Shown: in pieces, positions 1-8,674 of the stretch
How positions within the stretch are numbered: position 1 is the stretch's first letter
Layout of the letters: each line of letters opens with the position of its first letter
NCBI GenBank assembly: GCA_025062105.1
Contig: JANXAQ010000073.1
Span: 1 to 42,709 of the forward strand
DNA: 42,709 nucleotides
Source: Thermoguttaceae bacterium
GTDB taxonomy: Bacteria > Planctomycetota > Planctomycetia > Pirellulales > Thermoguttaceae
Direction of reading: 5' to 3'
Translations under genes and position numbers: made by a program
Notes under the pieces: generated by a model
What the model was told of the DNA's origin: nothing
The model's input: the letters and a program-made list of their open reading frames with translations, nothing else
Databases searched by the model: none

Positions 1-70
1 TCCAATATTTACTAGGAGATAGAACAGCCCTCTGCCAGGGCGAAGTCAAAATTGGCAAAAGTCGAGCTAA
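1..70 (-). repeat. Family A element, partial (window edge)
   Basis: The segment ends in AATTGGCAAAAGTCGAGCTAA, the right terminal sequence shared by family A copies elsewhere in the window. The interior, from TCCAATATTTACTAGGAG onward, matches the matching half of the copy at 42309-42465. The left half lies outside the window. A family B element begins at the next base. Confidence 0.7.
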
Positions 71-229
71 GAGGCCGTCCGAAAAAGCATTTTCTATGAT
101 GAAAGCAGTTTTCCTTCCTGAATGCCCCAGAATCCCCAAAAATCCCTGTTTTTAAGGAGTCTGAAGGATAGGAGCCTGTCGGCCAAAACCCATGGGAAAC
201 CAGCCAAATCCCCATGTTAAGACAGCCTC
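71..229. mobile_element. Family B MITE-like element, copy 1
   Basis: This ~159 bp non-coding element begins GAGGCCGTCCGAAAAAGC and ends GACAGCCTC. The interior, including CAGAATCCCCAAAAATCCC and AGGAGCCTGTCGGCCAAAAC, is found in reverse orientation at 10163-10325 and 25852-26010. It directly abuts the end of a family A copy, as the other B copies do. No protein is recognisable in it. Confidence 0.7.
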
Positions 230-235
230 TTAGAA

Positions 236-300
236 GTGGAGGGCATCAAAATGGTGTAAAAATATCTCCTTTAAATCATGCAGAGGATGCTAGATTATTT
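236..300. repeat. Family D element, fragment
   Basis: The segment contains AAAATGGTGTAAAAATATCTC and ATCATGCAGAGG, closely matching the right end of the full D copies at 33404-33592 and 42489-42677. The rest of the element is absent. Confidence 0.55.
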
Positions 301-308
301 GGATAAAT

Positions 309-463
309 ATTAAGGTTGACTTGTGCCTTTTCCCGAACTTGCTTTGCCTCCAACATTACGGTAAGCACTCCTTTTGTTTACGCAATTTTTAAGTCCAATA
401 ACTCCAAGGATTAGGGCTTTGCCTTTTGGCAGGATGCCCAAAATAGCAAAAGTCTAGATTAAG
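309..463 (-). repeat. Family A element (diverged)
   Basis: The element starts TTAAGGTTGACTTGTGCC and ends AGCAAAAGTCTAGATTAA, a degraded form of the family A terminal inverted repeat. The centre (TTTTTAAGTCCAATAACTCC) corresponds to the conserved TTTCCTAAGTCCAATA core seen in other copies. The remaining sequence up to the lactate permease gene at 630 shows no gene or repeat I can name. Confidence 0.55.
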
Positions 464-629
464 AGCCTCTAACCAACAGAGCTTTTCTACCAGCTTCCCA
501 GGTGCCAGGTAGTACCAGAGAATCCTATTTTGTCAGAGGTTCTAACCAGTTATTCTAAGTTTTACATAGGGTTATTTTACCCTCTGCCAGGCGGATTCAT
601 CATCTAAAAACACAAGCTAGGGTGCAACC

Positions 630-2408
630 ATGAGCACTCATCCGGTAGCGGCGCTAATGGCAATTGCGCCGTTGGGTGTAGTTTTTTTGCTTTTGGTATG
701 GCGGCGTTGGCCGGCCCGGCATGTGATGCCACTGGGACTGGTGCTGACGGTGCTAGTCGGCTGGCTGTATTGGAAGATTCCCTGGGTGCGGATGGCGGCT
801 GCTGGGGTGCAGGGGCTAGTCTTTGCTTGTGAATTATTGTACATTATCTTCGGGGCTTTGTTCCTTCTTTATGTGCTGAAGCATTCCGGAGCGGTGGCGA
901 CGATCCGTGGCGGCTTTGAACGGATCAGTCCTGACCGCCGGGTGCAGGCAATCATTGTGGCCTGGGCGTTCGGAGCTTTTATCGAAGGCAGTTCTGGTTT
1001 TGGCACTCCGGCGGCGGTGGCTGGTCCGCTGATGGTCATTTTAGGTTTTCCGCCCATGGCTGCCGTAACCGCCGCTTTGATCATCCAAAGCACGCCCGTC
1101 TCGTTTGGTGCCGTCGGCACCCCCATCCGGCTCGGGGTTCACCGAGGACTGTATCAACAAGAGCCGGTGGCCGAATTTTTGTCCAAGTATTTTTTGCATA
1201 CTCCTGGCCAATGCCCATCGGGAGCAATGCCGCTTTCGTCCCCCTCTGGCCAACCGTCTTCCGTAGGATGGACGGAGATATTGGAAGGACCATATGAGCA
1301 AATGATTCTTGGTATTGCCGCTCGGGTGGCTGTAATTCATGCTACGGTGGGCCTTCTAATTCCTTTGATCATGTGCTGTGTGCTAACGCGGTTTTTCGGC
1401 GCCCGACGCTCTTGGTGCGAAGGATTGGGGGCCTGGAAGTTTGCCCTTTTCGGCGGCCTAGCCTTTGTGATCCCCTATGCACTATTGGGGGTGTTTCTAG
1501 GACCAGAGTATCCGAGTCTGATCGGTTCTTTGGTGGCATTGATGCTGACGACAGCGGCGGCTCGATGGGGCTGGTTCCAACCGAAAGCCGTTTGGGACTT
1601 TCCTCGGCCAGCCGATTGGGAGCCTGAATGGCGCAGCAGCTTGCCGGAAAGTGCCGAGTCCTGCCAAGCGAGCTGTGTTCCTTTATGGAAGGCCTGGTTG
1701 CCTTATGTCTTGGTGACGGCTTTTCTGTTGATAATGCGTTTTTGTCCGGCCATTTGGCAATGGGCTACGGAAACCAAACTGGGGATCGAAAACGTTTTTG
1801 GTACCGAAATTTCGGCCGAATCGGCACCGCTGCGGTTACCGGGAACGGTATTTTTACTGGTGGTGGGGGTGAGTGTGTTTTTGTTTAGAATGCCTGTTAA
1901 GCTAGTAGGCCAAGCGGTTCAGGATGCGGGCCGGGCCCTGTGTGGGGCAGCAACGGCTTTGATTTTTGCGGTGCCGATGGTCCGCATCTTTATCAATTCC
2001 GGCGTCAACCAAGCCGGCCTGGCCAGTATGCCCACCGAGCTGGCCCAGGCGGTCGCCGAGGCGGTTGGTGCGGCCTGGCCCGGCTTTGCGGCTGTCATCG
2101 GCGCCTTAGGAGCTTTTGTGGCTGGCAGTAATACAGTGAGCAATATGACCTTTGCCTTGTTTCAGTTTCAGGTAGGTTTGCAGATACCGGCTTTCTGTCT
2201 CAACCCGATGACGCCGCTATGGATTGTCGCTTTACAGGCTGTCGGTGGGGCGGCTGGCAACATGATCTGTGTACACAATGTGGTGGCCGCCTCGGCTACG
2301 GTAGGCATGAGCGGCCGAGAAGGACCGCTAATTCGCAAAACCCTCCTCCCGACCGCCTACTATTTGACCGCAGCCGGTTTGCTCGGGGTATTGATAGTCG
2401 GAGGCTAG
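630..2408 (+). CDS. lctP: L-lactate permease family (LctP) transporter
   Basis: This 592-residue membrane protein is predicted to import lactate or a related 2-hydroxy acid across the inner membrane with a cation. Hydrophobic segments run through the whole length. The family hallmark near residues 119-140 (EGSSGFGTP followed by PLMVILGF) and the next block ([12 protein letters not shown], about 154-165) are intact. The C-terminal half carries [16 protein letters not shown] and [18 protein letters not shown], also typical of LctP proteins. It is somewhat longer than the usual ~550 residues, mainly through a hydrophilic loop at about residues 175-220. The ATG at 630 has no strong ribosome-binding site. 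No lactate dehydrogenase gene lies next to it, so the substrate is inferred from family only; glycolate is an alternative. Confidence 0.9.
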   Translation: MSTHPVAALMAIAPLGVVFLLLVWRRWPARHVMPLGLVLTVLVGWLYWKIPWVRMAAAGVQGLVFACELLYIIFGALFLLYVLKHSGAVATIRGGFERISPDRRVQAIIVAWAFGAFIEGSSGFGTPAAVAGPLMVILGFPPMAAVTAALIIQSTPVSFGAVGTPIRLGVHRGLYQQEPVAEFLSKYFLHTPGQCPSGAMPLSSPSGQPSSVGWTEILEGPYEQMILGIAARVAVIHATVGLLIPLIMCCVLTRFFGARRSWCEGLGAWKFALFGGLAFVIPYALLGVFLGPEYPSLIGSLVALMLTTAAARWGWFQPKAVWDFPRPADWEPEWRSSLPESAESCQASCVPLWKAWLPYVLVTAFLLIMRFCPAIWQWATETKLGIENVFGTEISAESAPLRLPGTVFLLVVGVSVFLFRMPVKLVGQAVQDAGRALCGAATALIFAVPMVRIFINSGVNQAGLASMPTELAQAVAEAVGAAWPGFAAVIGALGAFVAGSNTVSNMTFALFQFQVGLQIPAFCLNPMTPLWIVALQAVGGAAGNMICVHNVVAASATVGMSGREGPLIRKTLLPTAYYLTAAGLLGVLIVGG

Positions 2409-3028
2409 CGAAGCCCCTTCTCATGGCACTTGCAAAAGCATTGAGATCACAAATTTCGCTGTATGAAGTCCATATTGGGGGGTAATCGGGAATCTTCCCT
2501 TCTCCTTCCCGGACAAACGGCGATGCGGTCTCTTGCAATTCAGATACCACTTCAGCCAAATGGAGACCTACCGTCCGTTTTTCAGAGGCTGGCCTGAAAT
2601 AGGATGTTAGCGTTTTCGGACAGCATTTGGAGAGGACCGATCCATCTGGCAGAACTTGGTAAAGTAGGGTTTTTGGAGATTTTGTCTCTTGCAGGCAGAG
2701 CTCTGCTTCCAACCGGGAAAATGGTTTTCAGGACAGCCCCTGATGGAATACTTCAGCCAAAAGAAGGCGAACCGCCCATTTCTCAGGGAAGAACTTTTGG
2801 GGAACTGCAGCCGGCGTTGTATTCATCCTTTTGAAAGAAGGAATCTGGTTGAGCAAAAACGCTGGAAAAAGTGGATTCCTGGTTCCACAGCGGTGGCATG
2901 GTGAGGTAGCTTCTGGACTAAAAATAAACTTCCTCCTATGATTCGATGGGAGTGTTACCCCAGTGTTTTGGTGAATATTGGTTGGTTTACGGAGAAGATT
3001 TTTCCATCTGAAGGAGGTGGTCCAACCG
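2409..3028. other. Intergenic region with an imperfect direct repeat
   Basis: No convincing gene is present. Two imperfect copies of a ~40 bp stretch start TTCAGCCAAATGGAGACC (about 2550) and TTCAGCCAAAAGAAGGCG (about 2752). Each ends in a TTTCTCAG-like sequence. No family A-H ends are recognisable here. Confidence 0.4.
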
Positions 3029-4735
3029 GTGGAGGTGGATCGTGCGGATATTCCTCAGGGTTGGTACGATTTGGTGGTTTTGGGTCATGGCTGGGAGGCG
3101 ATCGGAGCCGCCTGGTATGCCCGAGGACTGGGTGCTCGGGTGGCCATAGTGCCTGGAGCTCCGGAAACCCAAGCCGCCAAGCTGAAAGTCCCTTTGCCAT
3201 CCTGCCAATGGTGGAACCTGAACCAGCCAGGCAGTGGGTGTGCGGCGGAGGGAAGGGGGCGGGTCTGCTGGCAGCCGCCCGCCCCTCCTTTTGTGGAAGG
3301 ATTGCCCATGGGAGGGCAGGCCCTACCGACGATATCTACCGACAAAGCCTTAGGGCAGTTAGCCGCTAGTGGCGTAGCTGTGTTTCGGGGGCCTGTTTGT
3401 TTCCAAGCCCCGGATGTGTTGGAGGTCCACGGTCAGCCAATCGCGTTCCGAAAGGTCCTGTTGGCCTTTGGGCAACAGCAAACAATGCCTTTGCTCCCCT
3501 CAGTTGAACCAGCCGAGCTCACCACTCCTGAGAAACTTTTAGTCTCCTTAGGTTTTGGCGTTGCGGGCCTCAGCGGCTCCGAAACCGGTTCCCCGGATGT
3601 ACCAAAGCCGCCCGGTGTTTCCTCTGGAGATTCTGCCAGTTTTCTGGGAACCGGCCCGCAGCAACCACTTTTTCCTCTTGGCGGAGAAAGAAAGAGGCTG
3701 AGCCAACGAGTGGCTATAGTAGGCTCTGGCCCGGAAGAGTGCTTTTGGGCCCAGTGGTTGGCACGCCAAGGCTGCCAAGTGCATCTGTTGCCCAGTGAGC
3801 CAGAAATCCTGCCCGCCTATCCTCCTGAAATCCGTCAATGGGTTCAACTGTGTTTACTCCAGGAGGGCGTGCGGATTTATCCCCAGTCGCTTTGCCAACA
3901 TCTGCAGCCGACAGGGCAAGCCAAAGTTTTGCTCCTGGCCCGCCTTGGCCACCAAGAGAAACTAGTGGTCGATTTTCTCATGGCGGTGCCGGAAACAACG
4001 GTTGCAGCCCCTGGATTGCAATTGGAGGCAGCCGGTGTTCGTTGGGATCCGAAGGGTATTTTCATCGATTCCAACTGTCGCACGACCAATCGGCGGATTT
4101 TGGCCGCCGGCAGTGTGTGCGGCTGCCAGTTTCGCTGTCCGCGGATTGCTTGGAGCATGATTCGATGGGCGGTGGCAAAAGCCTTAGGACATCGCCCGCC
4201 TAAACAAGATTGGCTTTTGAGGTTTCAGTGTTTTCCTATGGATCCCCCGATTTTTTGGCTGGGTCAGACGGCCGCCGAAGCCCAGCAGCAGTGTTGGCCA
4301 GTCCAAACCTATCGGGTGGAAGCCAGTTGTCCGGAAGTCCTCCCGCCCCCCAAAGAGAGCCTGTGTCACACTCAGACAGCTTCCAGCCCACCATCAGCAC
4401 CCATTGCCAACCAACCAGAAGCCTTTTTACAAATCCATGTTCGGCCAGGCACAGGTCGAATTATTGGCGCGGTGGTGGGTGGACCTTGGGCTCATGAGCT
4501 GGCCGACATGGTGGCTTTTCTCATCCAACAAAAAATCTCCCTCCCTAAATGGGCCCTGCCTACCGGTTGTGTTTCGCCGTCGATCCAGTTGTTGGCAGAA
4601 GCCGCCCATTTGGCCCGGCAGGACCACACACCCCACTGGTGGGATCTGCCGCTGGAAAACCTCCACCGCCTGTGGCAAAAGTGGCGATCCCGCCGCCCGC
4701 CTGAGCCTGAAATGCCCCCTTCTGGTTCCCCCTAG
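3029..4735 (+). CDS. FAD-dependent disulfide-reductase-like protein, redox disulfide missing
   Basis: The fold matches the class I pyridine nucleotide-disulfide oxidoreductases (dihydrolipoamide dehydrogenase / mercuric reductase type). An N-terminal FAD-binding strand (YDLVVLGHGWEAIGAA), a central second dinucleotide-binding motif (RVAIVGSGPEECFWAQWLA), the second FAD contact (RILAAGSVCG) and a C-terminal dimerisation-like segment (GRIIGAVVGGPWAHELADM) appear in order. The CxxxxC redox-active pair expected ~40 residues after the first motif is absent. The usual His-Pro-Tyr/Thr dimer-domain motif is replaced by a sequence around PTGCVSPS. A Pro/Ser/Gly-rich insert separates the two nucleotide-binding halves. 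I place the start at GTG 3029, 11 bases after AAGGAGG (3011-3017); the frame is open back to TTG 2978. It is probably a non-canonical flavoprotein or pseudo-enzyme, substrate unknown. Confidence 0.7.
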   Translation: MEVDRADIPQGWYDLVVLGHGWEAIGAAWYARGLGARVAIVPGAPETQAAKLKVPLPSCQWWNLNQPGSGCAAEGRGRVCWQPPAPPFVEGLPMGGQALPTISTDKALGQLAASGVAVFRGPVCFQAPDVLEVHGQPIAFRKVLLAFGQQQTMPLLPSVEPAELTTPEKLLVSLGFGVAGLSGSETGSPDVPKPPGVSSGDSASFLGTGPQQPLFPLGGERKRLSQRVAIVGSGPEECFWAQWLARQGCQVHLLPSEPEILPAYPPEIRQWVQLCLLQEGVRIYPQSLCQHLQPTGQAKVLLLARLGHQEKLVVDFLMAVPETTVAAPGLQLEAAGVRWDPKGIFIDSNCRTTNRRILAAGSVCGCQFRCPRIAWSMIRWAVAKALGHRPPKQDWLLRFQCFPMDPPIFWLGQTAAEAQQQCWPVQTYRVEASCPEVLPPPKESLCHTQTASSPPSAPIANQPEAFLQIHVRPGTGRIIGAVVGGPWAHELADMVAFLIQQKISLPKWALPTGCVSPSIQLLAEAAHLARQDHTPHWWDLPLENLHRLWQKWRSRRPPEPEMPPSGSP

Positions 4736-4789
4736 AAAAACCCAGTAAAAAATGAGACACTAAGCTGCTAATGAAGGAGGAGTTTTGCC

Positions 4790-5635
4790 ATGAGCTCTGC
4801 CATAGGTTCTATCCAGGACCGAAGACCGCCCGCCCGGCAGAAAATGCTTTTGGTAGTCTTTATCTTCAGTTGGCCTGGGGGAGTGGCCTGGGCAGCCGAG
4901 CCCACCCACACCCCGGAGACCAAATCGGCACCGCCTTATGTAGTGCTGGTGGCTTATGAAGATGAATACGAAGCGGCCCGGACCCTGCGGGATTTTGCTC
5001 GGTTGTTGCAAGAGCGCTACGGTTGCCGCACCAGATTGCTGGTCGGTCAGCCGGAAAACGACCTGCCCGGCCTAGAAGTTCTAGCGGAGGCCGATGTTTT
5101 GGTGCTCTATGTGCGGCGGAAGGCGCTGCCGGTCGAGCAGATGAAGCACATTCGAGCGTACGTGGAGGCTGGCCGGCCGTTGGTGGCCCTGCGCACCTCA
5201 AGCCATGCCTTCGCCCTCCGCACAGGCAGTCCCCCAACCCCAAAACAGCAATGGCCAGAATTCGACAACCAGGTCCTGGGCGGGAATTACCACGGCCATA
5301 CCGGTAAACAATATCCGGCCACCGAAATTTTTGTAGCTCCCGAAGCTGCCAAGCATCCCATCTTAGCCGGCATCGAACCGACAAAGTGGCAATCCCGTGG
5401 TTCGCTCTATTTGGTCTCACCTATTGATCCGAAAGCCACTGTGCTGCTTTGGGGCCAAGCCGGCCCACACAAAGAACCGGTTGCCTGGACCCGGACCTAC
5501 CGAGGTGGGCGGGTCTTTTATACTTCCCTAGGCCATCCAGATGATTTCGACCACTGTCCTCAGTTTGTGCGGCTTCTGGTTCAGGCAGTCTTCTGGGCTA
5601 TGAACCGACCGGTGCCAACGCTCAAACGGCCCTAA
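4790..5635 (+). CDS. Secreted ThuA-like domain protein
   Basis: This 281-residue protein has a long N-terminal leader with a hydrophobic stretch (MLLVVFIFSWPGGVAW) ending in an AWA-AEP type signal-peptidase site near residue 35. A ThuA-like (class I glutamine amidotransferase-like) fold follows: an opening strand YVVLVAYEDEYEAARTL, a central ADVLVLYVRRKALP, GRPLVALRTSSHAF, GNYHGHTGKQYPATEI, and the ending block GGRVFYTSLGHPDDF that is characteristic of ThuA proteins. ThuA domains are abundant in planctomycetes and are linked to carbohydrate breakdown; catalysis is unproven. GAAGGAGGAG upstream of the ATG at 4790 is a good ribosome-binding site. It lies 54 bases after the flavoprotein gene on the same strand and may be co-transcribed with it. 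Confidence 0.85.
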   Translation: MSSAIGSIQDRRPPARQKMLLVVFIFSWPGGVAWAAEPTHTPETKSAPPYVVLVAYEDEYEAARTLRDFARLLQERYGCRTRLLVGQPENDLPGLEVLAEADVLVLYVRRKALPVEQMKHIRAYVEAGRPLVALRTSSHAFALRTGSPPTPKQQWPEFDNQVLGGNYHGHTGKQYPATEIFVAPEAAKHPILAGIEPTKWQSRGSLYLVSPIDPKATVLLWGQAGPHKEPVAWTRTYRGGRVFYTSLGHPDDFDHCPQFVRLLVQAVFWAMNRPVPTLKRP

Positions 5636-5671
5636 GCCAGCCGTGTTTCGTTCGGATTGGGCTTTGTCTAA

Positions 5672-6610
5672 GTGCCCATGAACAGTTCTGTTATGCCGAT
5701 TCCGCATCTTGGCGAGTTAGCCGCTCTAGGCACGGCCATGTTGTGGACGCTGTCCACATTGGCCTGGACCTCGGCAGGCCGATACATCGGAGCGTTGCCC
5801 ATTAGCTTTATTCGACTGCTACTCACGCTGGTGTTAGTGGCGGGCTATCAAATGCTTTTTTACGGCACCATTTTGCCCCTGCCGGCCGACGGACGCACTT
5901 GGTGTCTGCTAGGCATTTCGGGATTTATGGGACTTTTCATAACGGATGTATGTATGTTTCATTCATTTCTGTTAATCGGTCCCCGAATTGCCCTGTTGAT
6001 TCTTTCGCTCAGTCCGCCGGTGGCGGCCGTCATCTCCTGGCTTTGGCTAGGTGATTGGCTCCACTGGTGGGATTGGGCAGCTATGGGGCTGACTTTGGCC
6101 GGTGTGCTTTGGGTCGTATATGAACAACCGGCGAAATCCCAGTCGCTGCACTATCTTCGGCCAGAGCAGTCCGGCTGGGGGGTGGTGTTGGCCTGTTGTG
6201 GGGCTGTCGGCAATGCCATCTCGTTGGTCCTTTCCAAAGACGGCATTGGCCACTATGACGCCTTTTCGGCTACCTACGTCCGTGTGCTGGGCGCCATGGG
6301 AGGCTATCTGGTGTTAATTAGTCTTTTGCGGGCCTGGCCGGAAATCTGGGCTGCTCTTTGCCACCGGAAAGCCATGAAAATCGTAGCTGCCGGCTCCTTT
6401 GTCGGACCGTTTTTGGGGGTGGCCTTTTCCATGACCGCTATTCGATATGCCCAGCCAGGGGTAGTGGCCGCTATCTTGGCTACCATGCCTGTGCTGATCC
6501 TGCCATTTGTTGTCCTGGTATATCGAGAACGGGTCAGTCTGCGGGCAGTGCTCGGAGCATTGCTGGCCGTCGTCGGAGTCATAGGCCTAGTGCTCAACAA
6601 CCACCACTAA
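5672..6610 (+). CDS. EamA/DMT-superfamily transporter
   Basis: This protein of about 312 residues has roughly ten hydrophobic segments arranged as two EamA halves, as in the drug/metabolite transporter superfamily. The first half runs from LGELAALGTAMLWTLSTLAW to LTLAGVLWVVYEQ, the second from WGVVLACCGAVGNAISLVL to LRAVLGALLAVVGVIGLVL. Both halves close with the characteristic G-x-x-L-x-x-x-G-V helix. The frame opens with GTG at 5672, but the ATG at 5678 two codons later is an equally good start; no clear ribosome-binding site decides. It follows the ThuA gene by 36 bases on the same strand. The substrate cannot be told from sequence. Confidence 0.88.
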   Translation: MPMNSSVMPIPHLGELAALGTAMLWTLSTLAWTSAGRYIGALPISFIRLLLTLVLVAGYQMLFYGTILPLPADGRTWCLLGISGFMGLFITDVCMFHSFLLIGPRIALLILSLSPPVAAVISWLWLGDWLHWWDWAAMGLTLAGVLWVVYEQPAKSQSLHYLRPEQSGWGVVLACCGAVGNAISLVLSKDGIGHYDAFSATYVRVLGAMGGYLVLISLLRAWPEIWAALCHRKAMKIVAAGSFVGPFLGVAFSMTAIRYAQPGVVAAILATMPVLILPFVVLVYRERVSLRAVLGALLAVVGVIGLVLNNHH

Positions 6611-6671
6611 TCCGAATCTACACCCCCTCAAAACTCCAATGGCACAACCTCGCATCCATCCGGGAAGATTC

Positions 6672-6835
6672 TATGCTTGAGCTTTGTCATTTTCCCTACG
6701 TTTTGCCTAAGTTGCTTTCTCCCCAACAGGTATGGCGGCCCCTTCCTCCACACCACACTTTCTAAATCCAATCATTCCAAATAGTAAAAGCTTTCTGCCC
6801 TTTCGGTAGCAGCCCAAAGGGGCAAACTCAAGCTA
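6672..6835 (-). repeat. Family A element (diverged)
   Basis: The ends TATGCTTGAGCTTTGTCATTTTCCC and GGGGCAAACTCAAGCTATGG pair imperfectly and match degraded family A termini. The interior has the TCTAAATCCAATCATTCC core. Confidence 0.5.
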
Positions 6836-6879
6836 TGGAACCTCTAGAAACCTTTGCATAATTCGAGGGAAATTTTTTG

Positions 6880-7330
6880 AGAACCTCTGTATCATTCTGT
6901 ACTTTCCGAAAAATTCCCCTTTAGGGGGTTAAATTGCTCTGGTTCTGGCCTACCTTCAGCGGCTGCCAGCCAGGCCCTTTGGATGGGCTAGCAGCCTAAC
7001 TTATTGGAAGGCTATAGGTTCCCAGAAGCCATTTTGGTAGGGTCTTTGGCGGCGACTTAGAAGTTGAAAATTCTCTTTGGGAATGGGCGGCCCGGTTGGG
7101 CTGGCTCCATAGCCACTGCCCCTAAAGAGTTGATTTTGCAGAAAGTACAGTATCATTAAAAGAGTATATTTTTATACCATGTTGGCTTACTCTCCTTCAA
7201 AACTAATATATAGGGGTGCTTCCATTGCCAGCACTCGATCGATAGTAAGTATCCAGATAGGAGCACACACCGGTTCCAGAATCAAAAGTGCCTGAAGTTC
7301 ACTACGGCGTCCGAATTTTGCAGAGGTTCC
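6880..7330 (-). repeat. Family D element split by a family E insertion
   Basis: The left end is GAGAACCTCTGTATCATT and the right end is TTTTGCAGAGGTTCC. The interior (AGAGTATATTTTTATACCATG, CCAGAATCAAAAGTGC, GAAGTTCACTA) matches other reverse-oriented D copies. The element at 6897-7150 interrupts it, so the D copy is the older of the two. Confidence 0.65.
6897..7150 (+). mobile_element. Family E MITE-like element, copy 1, with target-site duplication
   Basis: The 254 bp element has perfect 10 bp terminal inverted repeats, CTGTACTTTC and GAAAGTACAG. It is flanked by a direct repeat TATCATT at 6890-6896 and 7151-7157. The interior contains TTAGGGGGTTAAATTGCTCTGG and GCCATTTTGGTAGGGTC, shared with 20991-21216. 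It has no coding capacity and sits inside a family D element. Confidence 0.85.
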
Positions 7331-7583
7331 GAAAGTTGTCGCCAACCTCTCTATGGCGCGGTTCTAAGCAGATGGACTAGCCCTCCCACAGAAGCTGGCC
7401 AAACCAACCGGAACCGCCAAGCCGTTTTGTCGCCACCCCCAAAACGGGTACAAAGATAAGCCGATAGAAGTCTCTTAAAAATAAAAGGTTGATACTATTT
7501 TGTTCTGGCACCTCCGACTTTGAACTACTGAGTATTGGTAGGTCAGGAGGAGTTATTCGGTAACCTCGGCGGTTTTTAGCTAC

Positions 7584-8642
7584 TCATGGGGCGGAGACCA
7601 GTTGACGAACAAATTTATATTTTGGCGGTGCATCCACATCCACAATAGATAGATGCACGGCCATGAATCGTTGGGTGTCCCGTTTGTTATATGGCGGACG
7701 GAAATTATCCCCTTTTTGCAAAATGATTGCTCGTTCGGGCATATGGCCAAACGCCCGGTTGCCGGCCACTTGACAAGGGAACCAATGCCCCTTGCCTTCG
7801 TCGTCTTCGAGATAGAATTCGGCATAGGCGTGGCCTGGGACCCAGACGGTTCGGGCCGGTACTTCTTTGGCCCGGCAGATAGCAACAAAAGTGTTGATCA
7901 TATCTTCATGGCTTGCTTTGCCGTCTTTTAGTGCCGCTAAGGGCCCCTTGAGCGGCCCCGGCACCTGCTGAATCTTCTCCCGGACATAGTCATAGACGGC
8001 TTCCACCTGTTCCCAGGCAGTCTTTTTATCTTGGCCGATCTCCTTCGCTAAGGCCCGAATCTTCGCCTGGCGAGGATCAATAAATGGACTGGTACCCAAA
8101 TAGGGAAGGATTTTCCGATCCAGTTTCTTTTTATTGGGCAGCCGATAGATAGCGGTATTTTCCGGCAGGAGCTGGCTGCTTCGGCGGACTTCGAAGGTTA
8201 CCAGCGCTTTGGCCTCCTCTCCGGCCGCCAAGTGCGGAATTCGGATGACCATCACCCGCACATCGCCATCAGCGGTGATATAATCCATCTTGACGGATTT
8301 GGAAACGTCTTCTTTCGCCACCACCACCTCTTGTTCCGGCCAATCCGAAGGCACCGGCACATAAGCTTCTATCCCCTTGCAAGGTCCCTCGGTAGCTTGG
8401 ATCGTCAGTCCCGCCTGCCAATAAAAGGTCTGCCACTCCCCAAGCCGACAGCCTTTGGTATCGTCTGGCTTAAACTGGGCAAAAGCCCATTGCACCTGCC
8501 CAAACATCGATAAAACCACGCCCACAAGAAGGCCGCCAACTGGAACCGACACCCCATAACCGTTCCTAGACGGCCTGGAAACCATCCGAGGACGGAAAAG
8601 AGCAGATTTCCATAAACGGAGGTTTGGTTCGGATAGGTTCAT
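7584..8642 (-). CDS. Transglutaminase-core paralogue lacking the catalytic Cys
   Basis: This 352-residue protein has an N-terminal hydrophobic leader (GGLLVGVVLSMFGQVQWAFA, cleavage likely after AFA near residue 56) and a central transglutaminase-like core. It is a clear paralogue of the upstream gene at 8675-9715: AWEQVEAVYDYVREKIQ, CRAKEVPARTVWVPGH and AEFYLEDDEGKGHWFPC all align. At the catalytic position the paralogue has Cys225 (DGDGDCDE), but this copy reads DGKASHED with His245 there; the downstream His271 is kept. It is therefore probably not a cysteine protease or transglutaminase, unless it uses another residue. The start is 32 bases downstream of the paralogue's stop, so the two form an operon. 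It may be a partner or decoy of the intact copy. Confidence 0.85.
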   Translation of the reverse strand: MNLSEPNLRLWKSALFRPRMVSRPSRNGYGVSVPVGGLLVGVVLSMFGQVQWAFAQFKPDDTKGCRLGEWQTFYWQAGLTIQATEGPCKGIEAYVPVPSDWPEQEVVVAKEDVSKSVKMDYITADGDVRVMVIRIPHLAAGEEAKALVTFEVRRSSQLLPENTAIYRLPNKKKLDRKILPYLGTSPFIDPRQAKIRALAKEIGQDKKTAWEQVEAVYDYVREKIQQVPGPLKGPLAALKDGKASHEDMINTFVAICRAKEVPARTVWVPGHAYAEFYLEDDEGKGHWFPCQVAGNRAFGHMPERAIILQKGDNFRPPYNKRDTQRFMAVHLSIVDVDAPPKYKFVRQLVSAP

Positions 8643-8674
8643 ACAAATCTTCCAGCTGGAAAAAAGGGGAAATT

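Larger units (their letters stand above)
6611..7583. other. Intergenic region built of mobile elements
   Basis: This 973-base gap between convergent genes holds a diverged family A copy (about 6672-6835) and a family D element (about 6880-7330) interrupted by a family E element (6897-7150). The last ~250 bases show nothing I can identify. Confidence 0.6.

Noticed and set aside
12..215. A 67-codon open frame on the - strand
   Set aside because: It lies inside repeat elements A and B. Similar frames appear in the other B copies only because the DNA is repeated, with no frame conservation.
2296..2712. A 138-codon open frame on the - strand across the end of the lactate permease gene
   Set aside because: No family pattern or ribosome-binding site; the permease frame is clearly the real one.
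4866..5420. A 184-codon open frame on the - strand
   Set aside because: It is antisense to the ThuA-domain gene and has no recognisable domain.
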